NCBI GenBank assembly: GCA_917880885.1
Contig: OU862934.1
Coordinates: forward strand, 31,790,734 to 31,854,733
Direction: 5' to 3'
Length of the DNA stretch: 64,000 nucleotides
Source of the DNA: Limnephilus marmoratus
Taxonomy: Eukaryota > Arthropoda > Insecta > Trichoptera > Limnephilidae
Made by a program: the position numbers and the translations under genes. Numbering within the stretch: position 1 is the stretch's first letter; every line of letters begins with the position of its first letter. Positions 1 to 11,514 of this stretch are shown here, in pieces. The notes below the pieces were generated by a model. It was not told where the DNA came from. It worked only from the letters and a program-made list of their open reading frames with translations, and made no database searches.

Positions 1-159
1 GCCACACGCCAGTATTGCCGGATCTCGCGTAAAATCGTTCCTGACCACCGCAGCCACTGGAGACCTTATTTTACGGACAGCTCTTGTATTTTAAATTAAT
101 TAAATGTGAAATGTTACAAATTAGTCTCTAATAATAAATATATTATTTATTTTTATTTT

Positions 160-330
160 TTCGCTTTATGAGTAAAATCTCAAATTATAATATTTAATTA
201 AATGAAGACAATATTAGCGAAACTCAATCGAAAATCTGGAGACAGAAAAAGATATTGGCTGCACTGGGACACGAACCCAGGACCCTTTGCTTACATGGCA
301 AGTGCTCTACCAACTGAGTGCTCTACCAAA
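160..330 (-). repeat. SINE family A, tRNA-Thr-derived
   Basis: Read on the minus strand, a tRNA-like head (A-box-like TAGCTCAGTTGG relative, B box GGGTTCGTGTCCC, anticodon-loop sequence CATGTAA giving TGT) is followed by a fixed tail ending ...TTGAGATTTTACTCATAAAG. The same head and tail recur at 9222-9370. The acceptor arms cannot pair, so this is a SINE and not a tRNA gene. Confidence 0.7.
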
Positions 331-379
331 TTCGGTAAATGTGACCGAATTTGAAATGGCTTAACTGGATCATGCTTCA

Positions 380-775
380 ATTAAGAACTACCAACATTAT
401 CTTTATTTTCAACGCACATATTATTGGCTGCTATCTTTATATACGATTGCAAGATTCAACTTGAACTAAATGCTATCTAGATAGTGTTTGGATAAATGTT
501 TATCCATTTTATTTTCAATAAACGACATCTATTGACTTTTCTGCAAGTCTAGGATGAATATTTATTTTTATTTTTTTAAATAATTCATGAGTAAAATCTC
601 AAATTGTAATATTTAATTAAATGAAGACAATATTAGCGAAACTCAATTGAAAATCTGGAAACAGAAAAATCATAAAAAGATCTTGTCTCCACTGGGACTC
701 GTATATAAAGATAGCAGCCAATAATATGTGCGTTAAGAAAATGAAGATAATGTTGGTAGATCTTAATCGAAGTAT
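380..775. repeat. Dispersed repeat block with a second SINE-A tail
   Basis: Positions 575-700 repeat the SINE-A tail (GAGTAAAATCTCAAATTGTA and the following AATATTAGCGAAACTCAAT). Positions 430-550 and 700-770 (for example AAAGATAGCAGCCAATAATA) recur in inverted order at 26841-27240. No coding signal is seen. Confidence 0.55.
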
Positions 776-1635
776 TGGAACGGTATATTTACCTAATATC
801 TATCTTTACTTATCACCGCCATCTAAATACTCTCAATATTTCTCTCGTATTCAATAAAAACAAGTGCAGACATGTGGGTAAATCAGTGTAAGAAAAGACG
901 GATTATACCAGTAACAAAGATGCAACATTTATTTAAATACTTTCAAACAATTATGGGTAGAGCATGATTAAATTGATTTAAATCTACAGGGGTGGTTGAT
1001 TACCATAGGTAAGTCAAATTAATGTGAAAACTATAATCTCGGAACATGTGGGTCTCAATAAATGGAAGCATAATATTTGTTAATCCTGAAGGGCGCCTGT
1101 ACGGATAACCGAACATATTTAGTAGGATTTAAATTAAATGCTAAGGATAATAAAATACCAAAGTTAAGCTATAATATCTCGTGATGATCCATTCTCTCTC
1201 TCTGGTTTCAATCCTGAGATTGGTTTGCAGCAATGTCATCTATTCGTTTCTTCCACTCTTCCCTGTCTTGTGCGGCTCTTTTGAAGTCTGCATATGATGA
1301 GCAGCGCACGTCCACCAGCAGGTCCTCCAGGTACTCTCGGCGTGGGCGTCCCCTAGCGTTTGTCCCCTCGGTCATACCCTCCATTATGGCATGCAAGAGG
1401 TGATCCATTACTAATTATTAATTCGCTCACGTGTGTTTCGGCCATGACCTTTGGCGGCTTGTAGTTCAGCTGTCACACCATGAAACTCCCCAGAACCAAC
1501 TGACGAACGTATCGAAACTTCTTCTCGATTCGCCCTCTACCGGCGCCTGTACATTAAAGGCTGTCAAATTCATCAGGTACCCGCGTGGCTAGAAACTCCG
1601 TCTAAATTAGGCCAGTACTTGCCCAAACTGTTGCA
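776..1635 (-). repeat. 3' LTR of gypsy element 1 (interrupted)
   Basis: It matches the right LTR at 8547-9190 end to end once the 207-bp LINE insertion plus its 9-bp target duplication is removed (860 minus 216 gives 644). Immediately inside it, the minus strand reads CCATGGGGGTAA before the LTR start, a plausible polypurine tract. Confidence 0.92.
1194..1400 (-). mobile_element. 5'-truncated LINE inserted in the LTR
   Basis: Flanked by the 9-bp duplication TGATCCATT (1185-1193 and 1401-1409). The minus strand encodes the last 66 codons of a LINE reverse-transcriptase protein (GRPRREYLEDLLVDVRCSSY..., ending IAANQSQD) and ends in a GAGAGAGAG tail. Near-identical copies lie at 49701-50273 and 53481-53912, all with the same 3' terminus and different target duplications, which shows a recently mobile family. 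Confidence 0.85.
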
Positions 1636-4104
1636 TTACCCCCATGGCCAAGAGAATTTTTGCAAAAAATTCCACTACGCCACCTGGCGTCAGAAATCCT
1701 GAAGAGCGAAGGTACCGCTGCCACCAAGAATTCCAAAGTGCTTAACGAGATTTGTGGTGAATGAGTTTGAGCTTCTAGTGCCTTCCCAGCTGTGTCACTT
1801 CTCGTAATGTTCTTCCCAAATATGTAGAGATGAATTATCCTCAAGATGATGTTGTAAACCAGTAAGCCTCCCTCGATAATGATTCAGTGAAGCAGTGAAT
1901 GAAACTTCAAACTGCCCAAATAATAAGGGCTCAAACCTCTGCTTATATCAGAGCCACAATCTGTAGGATTGATGCAAATAAGTGCTGATCCCTGTAGTTG
2001 AAGAAATCCATTTGATGCAGACCAATGCTTGGGTTAAACTTCTGCCTATTCAAGAGCAACTGAAAGTAGGTTGACATAAATAAGTGATGTGCCATGTTGT
2101 TGTAGAATTTCCCTTTAGACGCAGTCCAAATGCTTGTGTTAAAACTTCTGCCTATTCAAGAGCAACTGAAGGTAGGTTGACATAAATAAGTGATGTGCCA
2201 TGTTGTTGTAGAATTTCCATTTGACGCAGTCCAAATGTTTGGGTTAAACTTCTGCCAATTCAAGAGCAACTGAAAGTCGGTTGACATAAATAAGTGATGT
2301 GCCATGTTATTCTAGAATTTCCCTTTTGACGCAGTCCAAATGTTTGGGTTAAAACTTCTGCCTATTCAAGAGCAACTGAAGGTAGGTTGACATAAATAAG
2401 TGATGTGCCATGCTGTTGTAGAATCTCCCTTTTGACGCAGTCCAAATGCTTGGGTTAGAACTTCCTCGAAGAACGTAGAAAACCACGTGAGCGAAAAATA
2501 ATTACTGAGCTATCGTTAAGAAGAAACAATTACTACGTATTAAAGGTGAAATAAAAACTTATATAAAGCAAATATTTAGATTGAGCTAAAAATAATTTGA
2601 CCTAAACATGAAAAGATTTAAACAAAAGAAACTTGACTCTAAACCCACATTCCACTCAAAACTTATGGAAATATTTATCCAAAATACTGTTATAATACCA
2701 TTGAAAATTTAATAACATCTAAAATCTTGACACCTACCAATAAAAATTCCAAATTGTAGAAAACCAACCCCTCAAAAGAAAATGACATAAAGTTAAGGTA
2801 ATGAAACAACCACTGACATCTGTTGAACAGCGGAGAAAGATGAATAATCCTGTCAATATTAAATGGTTGAGATCCCGGAATAAAACTCCAAGATTGTGTA
2901 AGAAAATATAAGAATTTAAATCAGTCATACAGTTCCATTTTAAAAGACAAACATGTGCCTTCAAATGAGTTCCGAGCTCTAGAACCGACTTAAAGTCACA
3001 TGCCGTGTCAAAAAGGAACTGTGCAAGAATTGTTAAAAATTAACTGTGAAACTAAACATCTAATATTATGTACTCACTCTATAGAGATACTAATTAAATT
3101 TCCATTTAGAATGCATATATAATTAAAACTTATGAAATATGAATTGTTATTATTATTTTAATTTATTAATTGGTAATAATTATGTTACCCGCAGTAAATT
3201 TATACATTATCGTATGTCTCAAGAACTCGTTCCTGACTATTTGAAATAAACATGCAACGGAGCTTCCTAAAACTCAAAATAGATAGTTTCTGAGAACTTC
3301 TGAGATTATGCGCAAGTATCAAAGTAAGATTGTATGACTATAAACACAAATGATCCGTAAAGTTTCTCTATGGAGAATTATTTTAATAATTTGTGTAAAA
3401 TAATCAATAAATTTAAATCTTATAAAATAAGAATACTGTTTTATCTGTATTTCTTTAAAGAATGCATCACCCGAGCTAACATTATTATAACATATATAAG
3501 TAAAGAAAACCCATTTCCTTGACTTGGAAAATTCCCATGCTGCGAAACTTCCTAAAGCTCCCAAATAGATTATTGTCAGCTTCTGAGGCTATTGATTATG
3601 TATAATTATCACCATGAAAATACATGTGGAATTTTCCAAGGTAGAAACCGTATGCACGACACCATTCAAGTCAATAATTACTACATGTAACCATAAATTA
3701 TCAACCATGTACAAAACCATGTAGTAAACATTATAAACACAATTCATATTTTACAAATAGCAAGGTTTACCTACAGGGAAAGGAACCCACTAATTTTATC
3801 AGTTCAAAGCATGAGCGTAATGGCCAATTACCCCCATGCTCTGAAGGAAAATTTTCATACAAATTACAATATTCATATACTACACTAACTATCACAAATA
3901 CAAAGGACAAACAACCACAAAACAATTAACATATAGCACTCAATGTGTGGACACAAGTTTCATGTCAAAGTCATGTCATCACATTGAATGTATTTTGCAA
4001 ACATAAGGTCAAAATGCATGCAAAATTTTACTAACTATCGGTACTTTAGACCGAATTAAATCCCATTACGGAAAGATTCTATTTTCTTACTGAAAGGAAA
4101 TAAA
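1636..4104 (-). repeat. 3' untranslated region of gypsy 1 with tandem repeats
   Basis: Positions about 2000-2464 hold roughly four tandem copies of a 104-106-bp unit; the phrase TTCAAGAGCAACTGAA recurs starting near 2051, 2157, 2261 and 2367. The rest is AT-rich and contains no ORF I recognise. A lost env or a long untranslated 3' region are both possible. Confidence 0.8.
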
Positions 4105-5610
4105 TTAAACCGCTGACTCCTCAGCATGCTCAGACTTTAAAATGTCCTTCGCGTGGAAAATACCTAAAAGCTTCCCATCCATGTCAGCCAACTGGTATGC
4201 CACAGGGGAAATTTTCCGCACAACTTTACTTCTAATAAATTTTGGAGCCAGTTTAGCTGAAAAGTGTTTAGAAGCATCTGAAAGAACGAAAGACCTCCGC
4301 CACACTACGTCGCCTTCCGCGTACTGAACCTCCCTCCGACGAAGATCATATTGACGTCTGTTGCGTTCATACGACTGTCGCAAAGATGTGCGCACCTGTG
4401 AAAAAATATCATTTAACTCTTGCAAACCTGCAGCCCAGGAATCCCGTTCAGCAAATTTAATTTCCTCCGCGTTGAAGTCAGCTCCTATGTAGTCCTTCCC
4501 TGAAATGATAATTTCCCTGCCAAAATTGAGGAAGAAAGGAGTGTAACCAGTGACTTCGTGCACAGCAGTGTTGATCGCTAATTCTATCTCAGGTAAATAA
4601 TTTGCCCACATTCTGTGGTCAGTGCCTACATATGAAGCGAGGGCAGAGACTAAAACCTTATTAACTCGCTCAACAGGATTGTTTTGAGGGTGATATCTAC
4701 AGTTGTAGAAAAGGTGCCGAATGTGAAATTTGCTAACCAAAGCCTCCATGTCCCGAGATATGTACTGCGGACCATTATCTAACACAATAGTATCTGGCAC
4801 TCCAAACTTGTAGAATATTTCATTTTCTAAAATACTAGCGATATTGCTACCCGTTGCCTTCCTTAGAGGGAATAGCCTAGTAAATTTGGAGAAAAAATCA
4901 GAAACTACTAACAAGTATGTATAGCCTTTTTTGTAAGAATTCGGATACGGACCCAGCAGATCTGTGGCAATCATCTGCCAAGGACGCTGCACCAACTTGG
5001 GATTTCCCATTAGCCCTGGCGGTAACAAATTGGTGCTTTTATACCCTAAGCAAATCTGACATTTACTAATGAACCGTTTGACATCAGCTGACATTTTAGG
5101 CCAATAATATTTAAGTTTAATCCTATTCAAGGTTTTCATAATCCCGAAGTGCGCACACACTGGAGGAACGTGGTGTTCTAAAATAATGTTCTTTCTAACC
5201 TCCTTTGGCATAACTTCCTTCCAGTCATATGACCTGTGAAGAGCGTCCATGCTTTGGATGTGTTTAAAAATCCTATCATTTTCCACTTTCCAAGCTGAAT
5301 ATTTGTCCGGATTAGCTAAAATTTTCTCTCTAAGCCTGATGTACCACGAGTCGGAAGTACTAAACTTTTGCGCTAATGCATTTACTTGTAGGGGATCACG
5401 CGATAACGCATCCGGAATGACATTGTCTTTACCCTTTCGGTGAATAATTTCAAAATTAAATTGCTGCAGTCTTACTGCCCAGCGTGCGAGTCGTCCACTG
5501 GGCGACTTTAATTGTGTTAACCACTTGAGACTATAGTGATCTGTAATTATTCTAACCGGAATAGGTGAACCCTCAATGTAACCTCTAAACTTTTCCAGAG
5601 CAAAAATCAT
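4105..5610 (-). pseudogene. pol: gypsy 1 pol, RNase H end plus integrase
   Basis: This 501-residue open stretch is in the same frame as the RT segment upstream and is cut from it only by the stop at 5677-5679. It begins inside RNase H (ITDHYSLKWL, then DALSRD near residue 67). The integrase follows with an HHCC zinc finger (H147, H154, C184, C187) and a DDE triad at D217 (ATDLLG), D278 (VLDNG) and E314 (NPVERVN), with 35 residues between the second Asp and the Glu as expected. It would cut target DNA and join the retroelement cDNA in the nucleus. All catalytic residues I can check are present. There is no obvious chromodomain at the C terminus. Confidence 0.9.
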
Positions 5611-5676
5611 AGCGTTTAACTCCCTCTCCGTTGTGGAGTGATTCCTCTCTTGTGCAGATAACGACCTTGAAATGAA

Positions 5677-7068
5677 TTAAATCGGGTGCTCTATTTGATT
5701 TTCATCAAATTGACTTAAAACTGCCCCGAGGCCTACGCTCGATGCGTCACAACTAATAGTGAAAGGCTTACTAAAGTCAGGGCATGCGAGAACCGGAGCG
5801 TTAACTAGGATATTCTTTAATTTAACAAAAGCCGATTGCGCCTGTTGATTCCACGCAAACTTTTTCCCCGCGAATTCCTTCTTTGTTAAGTTGTGTAAAG
5901 GAGACGCAATAATTGAAAAGTTATGGATAAACCTTTTGTACCACGATAGCACCCCAATGAATCTACGTAGACTCTTTTGAGACGTAGGGGTGGGAAAATC
6001 CACAATTGCTTTTACTTTCTCGGGATCAGTGCGAAGCCCTTTACTGTCTACAATGAAACCTAAATATTTTAAAGAGTCCCTGCAGAAAACAGACTTTTCC
6101 ACATTTATAGTAAGGCCTGCGGCTTGTAATTTCTGTTTCACCTGTCTTAGAAGTTCTATATGTTCTTCAAATGAAGAACTTATTATAATAATGTCATCCA
6201 GATAACAGAACACTTTGCCATCAAATTGTGGCCCTAGCACCTTGTCCATTAACCTCATCATGCGGGAACTCGCCCCGTGGAGGCCAAAAGGCATGGTCAC
6301 AAAGTGAAACAAGCCTCTTTTAGGGATTGTAAATGCGGTTTTTTCTTTTGAATTCTCTTCTAAAGGAATTTGAAAAAAAGCGTCATTCAAGTCTAGCGTT
6401 GTTAAATACCGAGCACCCCCCAAGCTATTCAAGATGTCAGAAATGAACGGTGTCGCGTAGGCGTCGCGTTTAGAGTTTGCGTTCAAAAGTCTACTATCAA
6501 GACATAACCGGTACGTGCCATTCTTTTTTGGTACTAAAACAATTGGATTATTCCACGCGCTATTGCTGGGTTCAACCACTCCCAAAGCTAACAGTCTGTC
6601 TAATTCCTTGTGTACCTGCGGAAGTAGGTGCGGTGAAATCGGATAAATGCGTTGCTTAATCGGAGAGCAATTACCTGTGTCAATGACATGCTTCTCTAAG
6701 GATGTTCTACCTAACCGATTACCCGAATAGGAAACATACTCCCGAATTACTTTATTTAAGACTGAGCGTTGCGAAATGGATAAGTTTTCTGCATTTTCTA
6801 AACCTATTACATCAGCTCTACACTGTGTTTTGACCGACTCCTTAGAAGCCATCAATTTTGATATTCTTGGACAAATATTGAAGATTTTCCAAAAATCACA
6901 GCCTAGAATAATGTTAGCATTTATCTGAGGCATAACCACAAAACTGAAAACCCTCTCTGTGTTATCAAAACGAATCGGTACCGTAATTTTATACGAACAA
7001 ACAACAGAATGACCTGTAGCCGAAACTAAAGAAAACTTAGTGTCAAGCTTGGAAAGCTTGAAACCCAA
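5677..7068 (-). pseudogene. pol: gypsy 1 pol, reverse transcriptase
   Basis: This 463-residue stretch continues the protease frame and ends with the first part of RNase H. The RT core is intact: LDLNDAFFQIPL around residue 226, the catalytic FCYLDDIII at 287-295, then thumb and connection, and the first RNase H Asp in ISCDASSVGLG (D441). It would copy the element RNA to DNA in a cytoplasmic particle. Two in-frame TAA stops border it, 7099-7101 upstream and 5677-5679 downstream. Reading resumes in the same frame after each, so these are nonsense mutations and not frameshifts. This copy therefore could not make full-length Pol. Confidence 0.92.
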
Positions 7069-7098
7069 ATCTAAGAATTTCCTATGAAAATTGTTACC

Positions 7099-7392
7099 TT
7101 AAATGAAAATGTGAGAGCCCGAATCTAAAAGACCAGAAAAATTTAACCCTAAAACTTGAAAAGAAATGTGAGGACGGTTGTCCCTGTTTACCGCTCCCAT
7201 CTCCTTTGAAGTATTTAAGTTTTTATAAAAATCTCTTACTACAGCCAGCCAGGAAGCCCATTCCCCGGACGTCTCCTCGGCGAGCGTCGACGTCTTAACG
7301 CCCGCTGTCTGGAACTCCGGGGTATTCAGTTTTTTGAACGGCGGCAGCCACAATCTGGAGACTTCAGTCCTGGTCTTCCGCAGCGGAAACAA
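7099..7392 (-). pseudogene. pol: gypsy 1 pol start, aspartic protease
   Basis: The segment overlaps the end of gag by 67 nt and sits in the -1 frame relative to it, the arrangement expected for programmed -1 frameshifting. Near its end is the protease active-site triad in FSGLLDSGSHIF, the D-S/T-G motif of retroviral-type aspartic proteases. A TAA stop at 7099-7101 follows immediately, and the same frame continues into RT, so protease and RT are separated by a point mutation. I did not identify a specific slippery heptamer. Confidence 0.8.
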
Positions 7393-8171
7393 TGCACGCC
7401 CCTGGAAACGTTATTAGACGGGCTAAGATTATCATGGTTCATAAAACGACGGTTATTTCTAAAATTGGGATTGACATTTCCTGAATTATTATTATTCCTA
7501 CCATTGTTCCTGTTATGTGAATTGTTATTCCTGACAAAATTTTGATTATTAGATGAAACAGTAGTAGAAGGAACCCTGTCACTGGAGCGGCTGTCCGCTA
7601 ACTCAATCATTTTCCCAAGTTTTTTCAGAGTACTGATATCCGAAATTACCGATAGCGATAACTTTTGAATATATCTAGGCAACATATTACATTGTAAAAT
7701 CTCCAATAATTCATCATCAGGTAATTTCGATGACAAACGATTATTTAAAATGAGAATGCGAGTAATAAAAGAGTTTAAATTCTCCTTCTGCATTTGAACG
7801 GTAGCTCTCAGTTGAGCCAACAGTCGCCTCTCGTGATCCAGAAACTCATATTCCTCTTTCAGAGCCACGACGATGTCAGACCATGATGCAAATGAGGAGC
7901 GATTTACTCTGTACCATAAGAGTGCATCACCAGAAAACAATTCAACAGCAGATGTAAAAAGTGAAACTTTACTCACATTTCGAGCTAGTGCGAGCTCTTC
8001 GATTCTCTCTATAAAATCGTGTACGCCAGCTGAGCCGTCAAAAGTAATGTTCCACTTGTGAACAGGAACCGACAAAGGGGACGAAACGGGAATCGATGCA
8101 GCTAAGTTATCACCAGGTTTCGCCATGTTGATTGTATCTGCTTTACTCCTTGTGACAATTGTATATTCCAC
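7326..8171 (-). CDS. gag: gypsy 1 Gag
   Basis: A 281-residue ORF starting at the first ATG after the leader, upstream of pol on the minus strand. The middle has the capsid-like pattern of insect gypsy Gag proteins (WNITFDGSAGVHDFIERIEE near the N terminus, then LLWYRVN and LLAQLRATVQM). A low-complexity Asn-rich stretch (about residues 205-250) precedes a C-terminal zinc knuckle, CFRCGRPGLKSPDC (residues 261-274). In the family consensus CX2CX4HX4C the His is essential for zinc binding; here that position is Leu. Gag would package element RNA, so the substitution probably impairs this copy. Confidence 0.85.
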   Translation of the reverse strand: MEYTIVTRSKADTINMAKPGDNLAASIPVSSPLSVPVHKWNITFDGSAGVHDFIERIEELALARNVSKVSLFTSAVELFSGDALLWYRVNRSSFASWSDIVVALKEEYEFLDHERRLLAQLRATVQMQKENLNSFITRILILNNRLSSKLPDDELLEILQCNMLPRYIQKLSLSVISDISTLKKLGKMIELADSRSSDRVPSTTVSSNNQNFVRNNNSHNRNNGRNNNNSGNVNPNFRNNRRFMNHDNLSPSNNVSRGVHCFRCGRPGLKSPDCGCRRSKN

Positions 8172-8546
8172 AACCTAACTACAAAGGGATTATAAAACAA
8201 AAAGTTATTAGAACATGCGACAACACAAGATGTTACACCAATACTCGGAAATATTTCCCATGCATCTCAAGATAAAATTATAAATAAAATGTCGCCAGAT
8301 AACTGGAGACGTTTGAAAAGCGCAAAAAAAATGCCGGTGAGTTGGTTCCTTTGCAAAGCAAAATTGTAAACTTAAAAACTACCGGGAGACACGTGTCTAT
8401 GCAGGTGTTCAACAAGCCGCCGTTGACCACAACACACATGACGAACAACAAATCATCACGAGATAATACAAATGAAGGAACAATAAAATACACGAGCACA
8501 TGTCCGAGACGCCACATTAAGTTATTTTATAACGTTGGGCCCAGAT
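8172..8546 (-). other. Leader and primer-binding region of gypsy 1
   Basis: The minus strand directly after the 5' LTR reads ATCTGGGCCCAACGTTATAA. TGGGCCCAACG resembles the TGG-starting primer-binding sites of Ty3/gypsy elements. The remaining leader has no convincing ORF. Confidence 0.6.
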
Positions 8547-9190
8547 TGTAACGATATATTTACCGAATATCTATCTTTACTTATCACCGCCATCTAAATA
8601 CTCTCAATATTTCTCTCGTATTCAATAAAAACAAGTGCAGACATGTGGGTAAATCAGTGTAAGAAAAGACGGATTATACCAGTAACAAAGATGCAACATT
8701 TATTTAAATACTTTCAAACAATTATGGGTAGAGCATGATTAAATTGATTTAAATCTACAGGGGTGGTTGATTACCATAGGTAAGTCAAATTAATGTGAAA
8801 ACTATAATCTCGGAACATGTGGGTCTCAATAAATGGAAGCATAATATTTGTTAATCCTGAAGGGCGCCTGTACGGATAACCGAACATATTTAGTAGGATT
8901 TAAATTAAATGCTAAGGATAATAAAATACCAAAGTTAAGCTATAATATCTCGTGATGATCCATTACTAATTATTAATTCGCTCACGTGTGTTTCGGCCAT
9001 GACCTTTGGCGGCTTGTAGTTCAGCTGTCACATCATGAAACTCCCCAGAACCAACTGACGAACGTATCGAAACTTCTTCTCGATTCGCCCTCTACCGGCG
9101 CCTGTACATTAAAGGCTGTCAAATTCATCAGGTACCCGCGTGGCTAGAAACTCCGTCTAAATTAGGCCAGTACTTGCCCAAACTGTTGCA
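8547..9190 (-). repeat. 5' LTR of gypsy element 1 (intact)
   Basis: 644 bp, plus-strand ends TGTAACGATA and AACTGTTGCA, followed by target duplication GTAT. It differs from the other LTR at about four positions. Confidence 0.93.
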
Positions 9191-9221
9191 GTATGATACA
9201 GTTAAAAGTGAACGAATTTGA

Positions 9222-9370
9222 TATGGGTTCCGTAGCTCAGTTGGTAGACCACTTGCCGTGTAAGCAAAGCACACTGGGTTCGAGTCCCAGAGATCTTTTT
9301 CTGATTTTTCTGTCTCCAGATTTTCAATCGAGTTTCGCTAATATTGTCTTCATTTAATTTAAAAAAATAT
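9222..9370 (+). repeat. SINE family A, tRNA-Thr-derived
   Basis: Head GGTTCCGTAGCTCAGTTGG, B box GGGTTCGAGTCCC, then the family tail with CTGTCTCCAGATTTTCAATC and AATATTGTCTTCATTTAATT. The terminal arms do not pair, which rules out a tRNA gene. Confidence 0.75.
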
Positions 9371-9830
9371 ATTATTGTTCAAAAAGGTTTTTTTTAAAGC
9401 TTGCTGTATTGCCGAATTAACAACCAAAATATGTATTTTCAAGCTTTTCTATTTTAAAATAGGTATACATATATTATAGCAAATTTTGTATGAAATAAAT
9501 TCGACATTGTGTTATTAATGAAAAATGCTGGCACGGAAGATAGGGTGTGTCAATAATTTCAACTTTTGAATTCAGAAATGCCCGGGGTCTAAAAAGTTCT
9601 GTCTTACAAAGGAAATGAGAACTGCATTTAATTTTTTTAAGTGGTTATTAGCCCTCTAAAATGCATTGAAAATCAGAAAACAAACCAAAAACCAAAAAAA
9701 AAAAATTTTTTTTTTCAATTATTTAATTCTTTATCGTTTGTTTGTTATTAAAAAATGCGTATAGCTGACAAAATTTAAAAAAAAAATCAAGTTTTAAGAA
9801 TACAAGTAAGCCAATACAAATACTGATTTT
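9371..9830. other. AT-rich spacer, nothing recognised
   Basis: Homopolymer A and T runs, no ORF, repeat boundary or splice pattern that I can defend. Confidence 0.4.
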
Positions 9831-9835
9831 ATCTG

Positions 9836-10250
9836 ACGGCCGGCGTAGTACAGCGGTAAGGCGCTTGACTCACATTCCGAAGGTCGCGGGATCAAATCCC
9901 GGCGTGGCAAATAAATTTTATTTGATTAATTTGTGTATTTCACAATTTATTCATTTAAAATAATATATAGTATATTTGCGGTACGTTCCAGAGGGGAAGA
10001 TACTCTCAGTATCGCCCTGGTGTAAGACCACCATTCAGAATTGAAACGTAGCTTGAAATGGCTTCTGCCTTGTTTGGTGACCACATCTGAATAGCCAGGT
10101 ACTTCCCCACCTTCCTCTTCCCTATCTCTTTCCCCTCCCCACTGCCTTCAGCCTCACAACATACCCCAATTGGGGATGCCATAGTCCCACTGGCTCCAGA
10201 CGGGAGCAGTTGGGACTCTTGTGCGGTATTCATGTAAAAAAAATCCAGAA
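9836..10250 (+). repeat. SINE family B, tRNA-derived, with polyA-like end
   Basis: Head contains GTAGTACAGCGGTAAGGC (A box) and GGGATCAAATCCC (B box), followed by ATTTGATTAATTTGTG. A GC-richer body ends in GTATTCATGTAAAAAAAA. A second copy of the head lies on the minus strand at 33590-33690. The end resembles those at 32040-32125 and 52180-52250, so the body may be shared with the family listed there. Confidence 0.6.
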
Positions 10251-10259
10251 AAAGTGTTA

Positions 10260-11040
10260 TTTTACCCCTTTATATTTTTAACAAACACATCACATGATAT
10301 GTTTAAAAAAAATAATTTTGCGTTCTTTGCAACGCAATTATGGAATAAAAATTAATTTTGGAACAAAATATAAAATACGAACCCTTTGTTTCATTTTTTT
10401 TCCAAATCACTAAATCAAGTTTTTTACAAAACTTCCGGCCACATTAGCAGGCTAATAGTGAACAACCATTTAGTATATTCTTATGTTTTTGAATAGCTAC
10501 TAGCGACAGATCACACGAAACTTTTGAGACCGCGGGCATTTAAAAATGAGGCCATTTTTTTCTCTATGGAGAGCGACACAAGCTAACGGAGAATAATCAA
10601 TCTTTCTCATCGGAAGTGCCCTGAACAATTGCAAGATATAGCGGTGAATAACAGGAAGAATACGGTACAATCGCGAGGCCGCATTTTAATGAAATTTGAA
10701 TTCTCGGCCGCTGGTTCATGGACCTTAACTTATATCACTCTTATCAATGTCTCGCCTACACAGAAGTACCTACATACACGGAAGCTTTACTTAGTCTTTG
10801 TTGAGCCTTTTCCCGTTATCTATTATTACACAATTAAGGTTTTATGTGAAGGTTACTTAATATGTGAAACCTTCATATATGAAACCTTCGTTTGAAGCCT
10901 TCACAACGTTTAAAGGCGAGATATCAAACAAGATAACCACCCAAAGACGTCAAATAAGAAAACAGATATAACCAACTAAAAAAATAAAGGTGAAAACAAT
11001 AGAATTATATTTAAATTATTTAAAAACACAAACATAGATT
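10260..11040. other. Unassigned AT-rich region
   Basis: No feature recognised. Short ORFs here lack any family signature. Confidence 0.4.
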
Positions 11041-11043
11041 CAG

Positions 11044-11510
11044 TCAACAAAATTTAACCCGTCTTTTGAACGTAATATGTTTTTTTTCTAATATTGAGTT
11101 AGCGAGGTTTTGATTGAGCCATTCTTTGACAATGGATGTGCACTTATTTGCATTTTCGGAGACCTCATCCCAGGATTTACCATGAACTTTAATTGCAGTA
11201 TCGTCCGCATACGAGAATAGTTTTCCCGGAATACTAATATTACACAGGTCATTAATATAGATTAGGAACAATAACGGACCAATAACTGTTCCTTGTGGAA
11301 CTCCATGTAGCACAGATGCTGGTTTACTAATATTTACACCAATTTTGGTGGATTGTCTGCGATCAAGTAAATAATTTGTAAATAATTATTTTTATTGCCT
11401 GTGTTATTAAGCTTTCTGATCAGTTTATTATGATTAACGGTATCAAAAGCCTTTTTTGAGTCTAAAAAGATTGTTATATGTTTGTTTTTTTGTTTATCTC
11501 TTATGCGTTC
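11044..11510 (-). pseudogene. LINE reverse-transcriptase fragment
   Basis: The minus strand encodes HGVPQGTVIGPLLFLIYIND followed by FSYADDTAIKV, the two palm motifs of non-LTR reverse transcriptases (catalytic YADD). Upstream, out of frame, are sequences matching the preceding RT block. The reading frame degenerates after about 85 codons (FKRRVKFC). It is related to the LINE at 22045-26300, not identical. Confidence 0.8.
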
Positions 11511-11514
11511 CTAA

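Larger units (their letters stand above)
776..9190 (-). mobile_element. Ty3/gypsy LTR retrotransposon 1, nearly complete
   Basis: Two direct 644-bp LTRs (left one enlarged by an insertion) enclose gag and pol on the minus strand. Each LTR has TG..CA-type ends (TGYAAC / GTTGCA), and the element is flanked by a 4-bp duplication, GTAT (772-775 and 9191-9194). Order is gag, protease, RT, RNase H, integrase, which is the Ty3/gypsy order. I count about four differences between the LTRs, so the insertion is recent, yet pol carries two in-frame stops and the gag zinc knuckle has lost its histidine. No env ORF was recognised in the 2.4 kb between integrase and the 3' LTR. Confidence 0.93.

Noticed and set aside
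2000..2464. Tandem repeats as a CRISPR or satellite array
   Set aside because: They abut directly without spacers and are inside a retrotransposon.
1636..4104. Search for an env gene that would make gypsy 1 an errantivirus
   Set aside because: No ORF over about 80 codons with a signal peptide or fusion-protein features.
9222..9297. tRNA-like sequence with A and B boxes
   Set aside because: The acceptor arms do not pair, the anticodon loop lacks U33, and a fixed SINE tail follows; repeated elsewhere.
10006..10233. 75-codon minus-strand ORF
   Set aside because: Lies in a SINE body; no domain and no splice or promoter context.
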